Shown one piece after another: positions 1 through 5,851 of a DNA stretch of 6,888 bases. Position 1 is the stretch's first letter, and each line of letters begins with the position of its first letter. The notes under the pieces were generated by a model that worked only from the letters and a program-made list of their open reading frames with translations, was not told where the DNA came from and did no database searches. Source of the DNA: Flavobacteriaceae bacterium UBA3078. Lineage in GTDB: Bacteria > Bacteroidota > Bacteroidia > Flavobacteriales > Flavobacteriaceae. The stretch spans positions 1 through 6,888 of the forward strand of contig DFBO01000013.1 of assembly GCA_002366675.1 (NCBI GenBank), given 5' to 3'. The position numbers were made by a program, and so were the translations under genes.

Positions 1-114
1 AAAAGAGCAAGCTGTATTGCTATCATCTTATTTGCAAGATTAGGTGTACGTTTAGTGACTGGCTATTTAAAAATGAAAAAAGAGAATCATCAATCTAGTG
101 AAGAAACCGAATAG
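1..114 (+). CDS. 3' end of an unidentified protein, cut by the window start
   Basis: Frame 1 is open from the first base to a TAG at 112-114 and gives the last 37 residues of a protein. The visible part has a hydrophobic stretch (CIAIILFARLGVRLVTGYL) followed by a short hydrophilic, charged tail (KKENHQ, SSEETE). This would fit a final membrane helix with a cytoplasmic tail. Frame 3 is also open for about 30 codons, so the frame choice rests on composition: frame 1 has the hydrophobic-then-charged pattern of a real C-terminus. I do not recognise the family. The gene converges on the minus-strand gene ending at 139, with a candidate hairpin between them. Confidence 0.45.
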   Translation, partial: KRASCIAIILFARLGVRLVTGYLKMKKENHQSSEETE

Positions 115-127
115 TGTTTTTAAAATT

Positions 128-147
128 TTGACTCAGTTTTAAGTCAA
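128..147. terminator. Candidate hairpin terminator between convergent genes
   Basis: TTGACT (128-133) and AGTCAA (142-147) are perfect inverted copies around an 8-base loop (134-141). The + strand continues into the T-rich run TGTTTTGTT, and the minus strand into AATTTTAAAAA, so the hairpin could stop transcription both ways. The stem is only 6 bp and AT-rich. The loop contains the stop codon of the minus-strand gene (139-141). No other hairpin is apparent in this convergent gap. Confidence 0.4.
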
Positions 148-630
148 TGTTTTGTTATCTGTTACTTTTTTCAAAACCCTTTCAAGTTCTGCTTCTTTTT
201 GAGTGCCAATTAAATATTTCTTTCCGTTAAAAAGCTTTAGAGATAAGCCTTTATTTCCACTTGTATTGTACACATTTCCATGAGTCATTCCTATTCTAAT
301 ACCATATCCAACAAACCCATATTTTATCACTTTTGCAGATTTTACATCAGTCCATAAAATATGTTTGTTTACAAAAGGAAAGAAGCTAACATAAATTTCT
401 TTATTGTTAATAATAGTCTTCAAACGCATCAACCAAAATAAGACGATTATCCCAAAAATAAATATAGAAAATATAATAAGCCCAACATCAGACATGGGAT
501 TATCTCCAAATTTTTCATCAAGAATAAATTGCTTGTAAATACCAAAAATTGGAATGTTCCCAAGTCCTATCATTATAAGCCAAAGCCACCATTGAGAAAA
601 TTTCTGTTCTTCTTTAAAAAAAATATTCAT
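139..630 (-). CDS. Two-TM membrane protein with bacterial PH-like domain
   Basis: 163 aa with an ATG start at 630. The N-terminus has an aromatic patch (residues 10-18, FSQWWLWL) leading into a membrane helix at about 14-34, and a second helix spans about 48-70. The rest (about 71-155) looks like the small beta-rich PH-like domain that follows paired helices in many uncharacterised bacterial membrane proteins. Typical traits are the W-D-V segment near 93-96, the YGIRIG turn at 109-114, the YNTSGNKG segment at 121-128, the strand and hairpin LKLFNGKKYLIGT (131-143), and a closing amphipathic helix (144-156). I think it belongs to a DUF family of this architecture (DUF6141-like), from memory only. 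The function is unknown. It starts 8 bp after the peptidase stop, so the two are probably cotranscribed, which is not evidence of a shared role. Confidence 0.8.
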   Translation of the reverse strand: MNIFFKEEQKFSQWWLWLIMIGLGNIPIFGIYKQFILDEKFGDNPMSDVGLIIFSIFIFGIIVLFWLMRLKTIINNKEIYVSFFPFVNKHILWTDVKSAKVIKYGFVGYGIRIGMTHGNVYNTSGNKGLSLKLFNGKKYLIGTQKEAELERVLKKVTDNKTLT

Positions 631-638
631 TAAATATT

Positions 639-2015
639 CTATTTAGCTAAACCATATTTATCAAACAAATAAACCAAACTTGCCATAGTTGCAGCACCAA
701 GTTCTAATTCACGTTTATTAACAGCATCAAAAGTATCGTTCGCTGCATGATGATAATCGAAATAGCGTTGCGAATCTGGACGCAAACCAGCTAAAACATT
801 TGTATCACTCTTTAATGGTCCAACATCTGCTCCACTATATCCTTTTTCGAAATAATGAATTAAATATGGTTTAAAAAGTTCTTGCCATTTCAACACTTGA
901 TTGAGATTTGCATCGCTACAATCGAAACTAAAACCACGAGGTGTAAATCCTCCTGAATCACTTTCTAAAGAAAATATATGATTCTCTCCATTTAGTTTAG
1001 CTACTTCTGCATATTTTTTCGCACCTCGAAGTCCGTTTTCTTCATTCATAAACAACACGACTCGAATGCTCCGTTTGGGTTTAATACCACTTTCTTTTAG
1101 CAAACGTAATACTTCTATGGATTGCACAACTCCTGCTCCATCGTCATGCGATCCATCTCCTAAATCCCATGAATCTAGATGTCCACCAACAACAATATAT
1201 TCTTTTGGAAACTGACTTCCAGTAATTTCACCTATTACATTATAAGATTGCACATCTTTTAATTGCTGACATGTTTGACTAAAATAAAACCTCAAATCCT
1301 TATTTAATGCTAGCATACTACTTAACTCATTAGCATGATTGGTACTTATAGCAGCAGAAGGAATTCTCTCAGACAATGGCAAATCTCCATAAGTCATGCT
1401 TCCAGTATGAGGAAAATTATCTTGGCGTAAATTTAAAGAACGAACTAGAACACCAACTGCTCCAAACTTTACTGCCTCGTAAGCCCCTGCATATCTTTGA
1501 TTTGAACATCCACCATAAGCTTCAAATGTATTTATTAAATCTACTTGCATTGGACGATTAAAAAAGACGATTTTCCCTTCAATATTTTCTTTCCCTAGAG
1601 TTTCAAGTTCTTCAAAACTTTTAACCTCAACCACTTGAGCTTTTAAGCCTCCAAAAGGCGTTGCAATAGAACCACCAAGAGCACAAATATTTACGGTTTT
1701 AGTAACACCAGGAGCTGTTTCTATAAATGCAAATTCTGGAGCACCACGAACCCATTTTGGCACCATAACTGGTTGTAACCAAACTTTATCTAGCCCTAAA
1801 CTCTCTAGTTCCTCTTTGGTGTACGCAACTGCTTTTTCAGCATTCAATGAACCTGATAATCTGCCACCAATTTGATTAGACAAATGGTCTAACCATTGGT
1901 AACTCTGTCCATTTGTAAGTGAGGTTTTATAAATAGTTTTTAAAACGTCTGCATCTGTTTGTGCAGTCGTGTTTAAAACAAAAAATAAACTAAATAATAA
2001 GATGGTAAATCGCAT
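639..2015 (-). CDS. Secreted M28 family zinc metallopeptidase with PA domain
   Basis: 458 aa from the ATG at 2015. This start gives a clean signal peptide (MRFTILLFSLFFVLNTTAQ), whereas the longer reading frame needs a TTG at 2060 and adds a second hydrophobic run. The order is signal peptide, N-terminal catalytic segment, PA (protease-associated) insert at about 110-260, then the M28 catalytic core. The co-catalytic two-zinc set is complete by spacing with human plasma glutamate carboxypeptidase: H279 (GGHLDSWD), bridging D291 (SHDDGAG), catalytic base E325 and ligand E326 (NEENG), D353 (ESDSGG) and H423 (YHHAANDT). The product should be an active amino- or carboxypeptidase releasing single residues from peptides, in the periplasm or at the outer surface. 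No Por secretion domain follows, and the protein ends shortly after the last catalytic helix. A lipobox is absent. The exact peptide specificity cannot be read from the sequence. Confidence 0.93.
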   Translation of the reverse strand: MRFTILLFSLFFVLNTTAQTDADVLKTIYKTSLTNGQSYQWLDHLSNQIGGRLSGSLNAEKAVAYTKEELESLGLDKVWLQPVMVPKWVRGAPEFAFIETAPGVTKTVNICALGGSIATPFGGLKAQVVEVKSFEELETLGKENIEGKIVFFNRPMQVDLINTFEAYGGCSNQRYAGAYEAVKFGAVGVLVRSLNLRQDNFPHTGSMTYGDLPLSERIPSAAISTNHANELSSMLALNKDLRFYFSQTCQQLKDVQSYNVIGEITGSQFPKEYIVVGGHLDSWDLGDGSHDDGAGVVQSIEVLRLLKESGIKPKRSIRVVLFMNEENGLRGAKKYAEVAKLNGENHIFSLESDSGGFTPRGFSFDCSDANLNQVLKWQELFKPYLIHYFEKGYSGADVGPLKSDTNVLAGLRPDSQRYFDYHHAANDTFDAVNKRELELGAATMASLVYLFDKYGLAK

Positions 2016-2096
2016 GAATAAGGTTTTAAAAAATAAAGATACTATTAATACAAAAATCAAATTGTTAATGAGTTGATAAAAAAGTGCTTAAAACAA

Positions 2097-2975
2097 TTAT
2101 TCGTTTTCTAGTTGCTTTTTATAAAGCTCCAGATTTTCTTTTACATCATCATCTAATTCAGGTTCTTTAATATCTGTATATTGCTTTAAGGTTTCGTGTA
2201 TAATTTCTGCTACCAGATATCTAGCTGTTGGTTTATGGTCTGCTGGAATGGCAAACCAAGGTGCGTGAGGCTTCGATGTTCTATTAATGGCATCTTGGTA
2301 ACAAGCCTGATATTCGTCCCAAAGTTTTCTCTCTTTTAAATCTCCAGGTGAAAACTTCCAGTTTTTATTTGCTTTTTCTAAGCGACGAAGCAATCGGTTT
2401 TTTTGTTCCTCTTTAGAAAGGTGTAAATAGAATTTAAAGATGATGGTTCCGTTTTCAGCTATGTGTTTTTCAAAGGCATTAATTTGATCAAAACGTTTCT
2501 CCCAAAAAGCCTCATTAACATCTTCCAGAGAATTGACATCAGGTAAATTTTCACCTAAAATATATTCTGGATGCACACGAGTTACTAGAACATTTTCGTA
2601 ATGCGTTCTATTAAAAACACCTACTTTTCCACGAGCTGGAAGTGCAATATAATGTCTCCATAAATAATCGTGTTTTAACTCCAAAGGTGTAGGAACTTTA
2701 AAACTATGCACAACCACTCCTCTAGCATTTAAATCTTTAAAAACTTCGCGAATTAAACTGTCCTTCCCTGCAGTATCCATACCTTGTAAACACACTAAAG
2801 CTGCATATTTCCCATGTGCATACATGGTATCCTGTAATTTTGCCAGTTTAATTCTTGTATCCTCAAGTTCTCGTTCAATTTCTTTTCTTTTGGCATCTAA
2901 ATTATAAGTAGTACTTATATTTTTTAACTGAATGTTTTGAGTTACTCTAAACGTACTTGAATCTATTTTCTTCAA
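2097..2975 (-). CDS. Polyphosphate kinase 2 family protein (polyphosphate:nucleotide phosphotransferase)
   Basis: 292 aa, about the length of single-domain PPK2 proteins. PPK2 enzymes move phosphate between polyphosphate and nucleoside mono- or diphosphates in the cytoplasm. Visible motifs are the Walker A loop GMDTAGKDS (65-73), the conserved SFKVPTPLEL (91-100) and DYLWRH (103-108) segments, the Walker B region GVFNRTHYENVL (119-130), and a basic lid (194-222, with RLLRRLEKANKNWKFS and KERKLWDEY). The N-terminal helix ending LAKLQDTMYAHGKYAALV (44-61) is typical of the short PPK2 group. Whether AMP, ADP or GDP is preferred cannot be told. The start is a TTG: an in-frame TAA lies four codons upstream and the next ATG (residue 51) would remove conserved helix and sit just before Walker A. 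It is divergent from the reductase gene and 81 bp upstream of the peptidase start. Confidence 0.92.
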   Translation of the reverse strand: MKKIDSSTFRVTQNIQLKNISTTYNLDAKRKEIERELEDTRIKLAKLQDTMYAHGKYAALVCLQGMDTAGKDSLIREVFKDLNARGVVVHSFKVPTPLELKHDYLWRHYIALPARGKVGVFNRTHYENVLVTRVHPEYILGENLPDVNSLEDVNEAFWEKRFDQINAFEKHIAENGTIIFKFYLHLSKEEQKNRLLRRLEKANKNWKFSPGDLKERKLWDEYQACYQDAINRTSKPHAPWFAIPADHKPTARYLVAEIIHETLKQYTDIKEPELDDDVKENLELYKKQLENE

Positions 2976-3104
2976 TTCTAAATGTATTTATTAATTCTGT
3001 TTTTAAAGATATCAATATTTTCTGTATTACTATTAATTGTTTCTATAAGTAAAACTCATTTCATACTTTTTAAATGCATTAATTCGTGTCATACAAATAA
3101 TTAT
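2976..3104. promoter_or_regulatory. Divergent intergenic region between polyphosphate kinase and reductase
   Basis: This 129-bp, very AT-rich spacer must hold the start signals of both flanking genes. On the + strand a TTG at 3037-3039 and TACTTTTT at 3064-3071 loosely resemble the Bacteroidota -33/-7 pair (TTG, TAnnTTTG), but the 24-base spacing is long and the last base mismatches. On the minus strand TATCTTTA (3011 to 3004) is a similarly weak -7 candidate without a well-placed TTG. The first codons of an upstream extension of the reductase frame (from 2982) look like non-coding AT-rich sequence. I see no operator-like inverted repeat. Confidence 0.3.
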
Positions 3105-3614
3105 ATGAAACGAACAGTTATAATTCAAGGAAGTTCTAGAAGCAAAGGAGACACTAGCTTAATTGTAAATTATTTAGCAGACAAATATCAAATTGATGTA
3201 ATTGATTTGAACACAAAAACTATTGGTCAATACGATTATGAATATAAGAATGCCAATGATGATTTTATGGAAACCATAACGGAAGTTATAGAAAACTATA
3301 ACACCATTATATTTGCAACTCCAGTCTATTGGTATGCAATGAGCGGTATTATGAAAGCCTTTTTTGATAGAATATCTGATGTAATTAGAAGCCACAAAGA
3401 TTTAGGAAAACAATTACGAGGGAAACAAATGGCCATGATAAGCACGAGTAATAGTGATGATTTAGTAAAAGGTTTTAATATGCCTTTTGAAGCATCTGCA
3501 AATTATTTAGGCATGAATTATTTAGGAGATACACATACTTGGGTTGAAAACAACCATATTCCTGAAATTGTAAAAACTAAAATTGATAATTTTTCTAGTC
3601 TTTTAGTTCCTTAG
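3105..3614 (+). CDS. Flavodoxin-like NAD(P)H-dependent FMN reductase / quinone oxidoreductase
   Basis: 169 aa from the ATG at 3105. The frame stays open upstream to 2982, but the flavodoxin fold needs its first strand at the very N-terminus, and MKRTVIIQGSSRSKGDTS supplies it. GSSRSKGDTS (9-18) is the FMN-phosphate loop. ATPVYWYAMSGIMKAFFDR (71-89) is the second flavin-contacting segment, where the P-x-Y turn stacks on the isoalloxazine ring. A strand at 108-115 (QMAMISTS) and the segment near 139-146 (YLGDTHTW) complete the alpha/beta fold. The likely role is a cytosolic FMN enzyme reducing quinones or other small acceptors with NAD(P)H. The substrate cannot be inferred. It is the only complete + strand gene in the window, and its last 20 bp overlap the end of a degraded minus-strand gene. 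Confidence 0.88.
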   Translation: MKRTVIIQGSSRSKGDTSLIVNYLADKYQIDVIDLNTKTIGQYDYEYKNANDDFMETITEVIENYNTIIFATPVYWYAMSGIMKAFFDRISDVIRSHKDLGKQLRGKQMAMISTSNSDDLVKGFNMPFEASANYLGMNYLGDTHTWVENNHIPEIVKTKIDNFSSLLVP

Positions 3615-3854
3615 TAATTAGTTTTTGGATTTCAATATTATCTTTAAGTAAATCCTGAAGCATCCCTAGCGTGGTTTCTTCAGAAGCTTTTTTCCATTCA
3701 TGCATCGCTTCCATTATTATAAAAAGTTTAGGGTAATCATGCTCTGGTTTTAAAAATTTTGAAAGTTCTGGCTGATTACTAAGTCGTTCTTAAAGTGTCG
3801 TACTACTTGTTAATAATGTTGCTTCTTGCAAAGTAAAAGTTTTATTTTTATCAT
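3595..3854 (-). pseudogene. Degraded small gene downstream of the response regulator (frameshift plus in-frame stop)
   Basis: An ATG at 3854 overlaps the regulator's TGA as ATGA, the usual sign of translational coupling, but that frame gives only 14 residues (MIKIKLLLCKKQHY). If the A5 run on the minus strand (3849 to 3845) had one more A, the frame would become MIKNKTFTLQEATLLTSSTTL, then a TAA at 3792-3790 (codon 22), then an uninterrupted 64 residues (ERLSNQPELSKFLKPEHDYP, KLFIIMEAMHEWKKASEET and so on) to TAG at 3597-3595. The intact ancestor would be about 86 aa, soluble, mostly helical and acidic/basic mixed. I do not recognise its family. A TTG at 3864 could enter the same frame without a frameshift, but the TAA would still stop it. 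An ATG at 3714 could make a 39-aa remnant. The frame's protein-like composition across both lesions argues for a former gene. Sequencing error is the alternative. Confidence 0.65.
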
Positions 3855-5014
3855 TTACTAGCAAATAACTTGACATCGTTTTCGTTCACTTCTTTTTCAC
3901 CCAAAATAATAAGTCTTTCTACCACATTACGTAGTTCTCGGATATTTCCAGTCCAATCGTATTCCTGAAGCATCTTTATCGCTTTCGCTGAAAATGATTT
4001 TTTTGCAGTTCCTTGTTCATTAGAGATTTTTTTAGAAAAATATTCAATTAGTAAAGGAATATCTTCACGTCTATCGTTAAGGGAAGGCACTTTAATGAGT
4101 ATCACAGCTAATCGATGGTATAAATCTTCTCGAAAGCTACTTTCTTCAATTTCTTTCTTTAAATTTTTATTGGTTGCAGCAATTACACGAACATCTACCT
4201 TTATATCTTTATCACTACCAACACGTTGTATTCTGCTTTCTTGTAAAGCTCTTAAAACTTTAGCTTGAGCAGAAAGGCTCATATCTCCAATTTCATCAAG
4301 AAAAATGGTGCCTCCATTAGCAGCTTCAAATTTACCTGCTCGATCTTTTACAGCACTTGTAAAAGCACCTTTAACATGTCCGAATAATTCACTTTCAATA
4401 AGTTCTGAAGGAATTGCAGCGCAATTAACTTCAATTAATGGCCCACTTGAACGTTCACTCTTTTGGTGTAACCAATGAGCCACCAATTCCTTTCCAGTTC
4501 CGTTTGGACCAGTAATAAGCACACGAGCATCAGTTGGAGCCACTTTATCAATCATACTTTTTATGCTAGAAATAGCGTCACTTTCGCCAATCATCTGAAA
4601 ATTCTTGCTCACTTTTTTCTTAAGCATTTTATTTTCAACAACTAATTCTTTACTATTTAATGCTATTCTAACAGTATTAAGTAATCTATTTAAATCTGGT
4701 GGCTTAGAAATATAATCGAATGCTCCTAATCTCATTGTGTTTACAGCTGTATCTAAATCGCCATGTCCAGAAATCATAACCATTGGAATTTCAGGCTTGA
4801 TTTTTTTTACAGCTTCAAGAACTTCAACACCATCCATTTTTGGCATTTTAATATCGCACAACACTAGGTCGAAATCTTCTTTTTTAATTTTTTCTATTCC
4901 AACTAGACCATCTTCAGCTTCATCTACTTGATACGCTTCATTCTCTTCAGATAGAATTTTAACTAAAACTCTTCTAATGGCAGATTCATCTTCAATTACT
5001 AATATTCTTGACAT
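3851..5014 (-). CDS. NtrC-like sigma-54 response regulator lacking a DNA-binding domain
   Basis: 387 aa, ATG at 5014. A receiver domain comes first: acidic pair E8/D9, phospho-acceptor D54 (LVLCDIKMP), switch S82 (ISGHGD) and K104 (SKPP). A linker coiled helix (about 115-137) joins it to a full AAA+ sigma-54 activator domain: Walker A GPNGTGKE (169-176), sigma-54 contact loop GAFTSA (216-221), Walker B GGTIFLDEIGD (234-244), sensor I near 276-282 (RVIAATN), arginine-finger region FREDLYHRL (294-302) and sensor II GNIRELRN (357-363). The protein ends about 25 residues later with no Fis-type helix-turn-helix. It should use ATP to remodel sigma-54 holoenzyme when phosphorylated, possibly from solution rather than from an enhancer. 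Walker A has PN where ES is usual, and GAFTSA replaces GAFTGA. No histidine kinase gene is visible. It lies 4 bp after the MscS gene and is probably cotranscribed with it. Confidence 0.93.
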   Translation of the reverse strand: MSRILVIEDESAIRRVLVKILSEENEAYQVDEAEDGLVGIEKIKKEDFDLVLCDIKMPKMDGVEVLEAVKKIKPEIPMVMISGHGDLDTAVNTMRLGAFDYISKPPDLNRLLNTVRIALNSKELVVENKMLKKKVSKNFQMIGESDAISSIKSMIDKVAPTDARVLITGPNGTGKELVAHWLHQKSERSSGPLIEVNCAAIPSELIESELFGHVKGAFTSAVKDRAGKFEAANGGTIFLDEIGDMSLSAQAKVLRALQESRIQRVGSDKDIKVDVRVIAATNKNLKKEIEESSFREDLYHRLAVILIKVPSLNDRREDIPLLIEYFSKKISNEQGTAKKSFSAKAIKMLQEYDWTGNIRELRNVVERLIILGEKEVNENDVKLFASK

Positions 5015-5018
5015 CTTT

Positions 5019-5849
5019 TTACTTCTTTTTATCTATAATATGAATATCTCTTTGAGGGAATGGAATACTAACATTATTCTCTCTAAAAAGTCTATCTATT
5101 TCAAACCTAATCTCACTTGAAGGTATTCTCGCATTGAAACTATCGTTAAGTGTAAATACTACACTAAAATTTAATGAACTATCACCAAAATCTGTAAACA
5201 AAACCATTGGTGGAGGCTCGTTTAAGACTTCTGAATGGGACTTTGCAGATTGAATTAATAATCTCTTAACTAATTGCACATCGCTTCCATAAGCAACACC
5301 TACTGAAACACTTTCTCTAGTGGTTGTGCCATTTTGAGTCCAATTATACAAGCTATTTGTTAAATATAAGTGATTAGGAATAATTAGTACTTTATTATCT
5401 ACAGTAACAGCACGTGTCGTTCTTAATTTAATTTCTTCTACCCGACCTACTTTTCCTTCTAATTCTATAATATCTCCAACATGTACAGATTGGTCAACAA
5501 GAATAAAAACACCTGAAATAATATCTTGAAAAAAGGTTTGGAGAGCTAAACCAATACCTATCAATAAAGCTGCAGAAGCAGCAAAAATACCTGTCACATT
5601 TACACCTAATGTATGAAATGTGACAAGCATTATTATAATATATATTACCCATCTCGCATAAGAAAAAACAGCTCTAAATTTCTTTTTATCATTATTAGGA
5701 AGATTTCTTGTAATAATTCTTCTAATTAGCTTTAAAATTAGTGAAGCTCCTAATAACACAAGTAATAGAACAATAACATCCATAATGCTTATGGAAACCT
5801 TATCTGTTATTTGATAGGATTCATTTAGAATTTTAAAAAAATCTTTCAT
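5019..5849 (-). CDS. MscS family small-conductance mechanosensitive channel
   Basis: 276 aa, close to E. coli MscS length. Three membrane helices are visible: about 20-41, 63-82, and the pore-lining TM3 at about 84-118, which carries the Ala/Gly-rich pattern AASAALLIGIGLALQ (90-104) before FFQDIISGVFIL. The cytoplasmic beta domain follows, with VGDIIELEGKVGRVEEIKLRT (124-144, the MscS signature region) and IIPNHLYLTNSLYNWT (156-171). The C-terminal alpha/beta domain ends in the family's closing motif IPFPQRDIHI (262-271). It sits in the inner membrane and opens under tension to release solutes in hypo-osmotic shock. It starts 2 bp after the ABC permease stop and ends 4 bp before the regulator start, so all three form one transcription unit. 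Nothing unusual is visible in the pore or vestibule. Confidence 0.95.
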   Translation of the reverse strand: MKDFFKILNESYQITDKVSISIMDVIVLLLVLLGASLILKLIRRIITRNLPNNDKKKFRAVFSYARWVIYIIIMLVTFHTLGVNVTGIFAASAALLIGIGLALQTFFQDIISGVFILVDQSVHVGDIIELEGKVGRVEEIKLRTTRAVTVDNKVLIIPNHLYLTNSLYNWTQNGTTTRESVSVGVAYGSDVQLVKRLLIQSAKSHSEVLNEPPPMVLFTDFGDSSLNFSVVFTLNDSFNARIPSSEIRFEIDRLFRENNVSIPFPQRDIHIIDKKK

Positions 5850-5851
5850 GT

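Noticed and set aside
1376..1561. Plus-strand open frame of 61 codons
   Set aside because: It lies entirely inside the M28 peptidase on the other strand, has no family-like features, and is explained by the peptidase's codon pattern.
2016..2060. Longer peptidase start from TTG at 2060
   Set aside because: It would put a second hydrophobic stretch before a complete signal peptide; the ATG at 2015 is the simpler start.
2016..2096. Bacteroidota promoter for the peptidase (TATCTTTA with an upstream TTG)
   Set aside because: The spacer is 16 bases, shorter than the usual range, and the -7 box has a mismatch in sequence so AT-rich that chance matches are expected.
2982..3104. N-terminal extension of the reductase by 41 residues (possible signal anchor)
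   Set aside because: The hydrophobic run is typical of AT-rich non-coding DNA, and the flavodoxin fold begins exactly at the ATG at 3105, so a membrane-anchored form is unlikely.
3174..3395. Minus-strand open frame of 73 codons
   Set aside because: It is antisense to the flavodoxin-like reductase, whose FMN-binding motifs in the same bases are clear.
3595..3850. Remnant of a Fis-type HTH lost from the regulator
   Set aside because: The translated remnant has no Fis-like pattern (no GN..AA..LGI..TL), has its own ATG overlapping the regulator stop, and is out of the regulator's frame.
4737..4931. Plus-strand open frame of 64 codons
   Set aside because: It is antisense to the receiver domain of the response regulator, with low-complexity Ser-rich translation.
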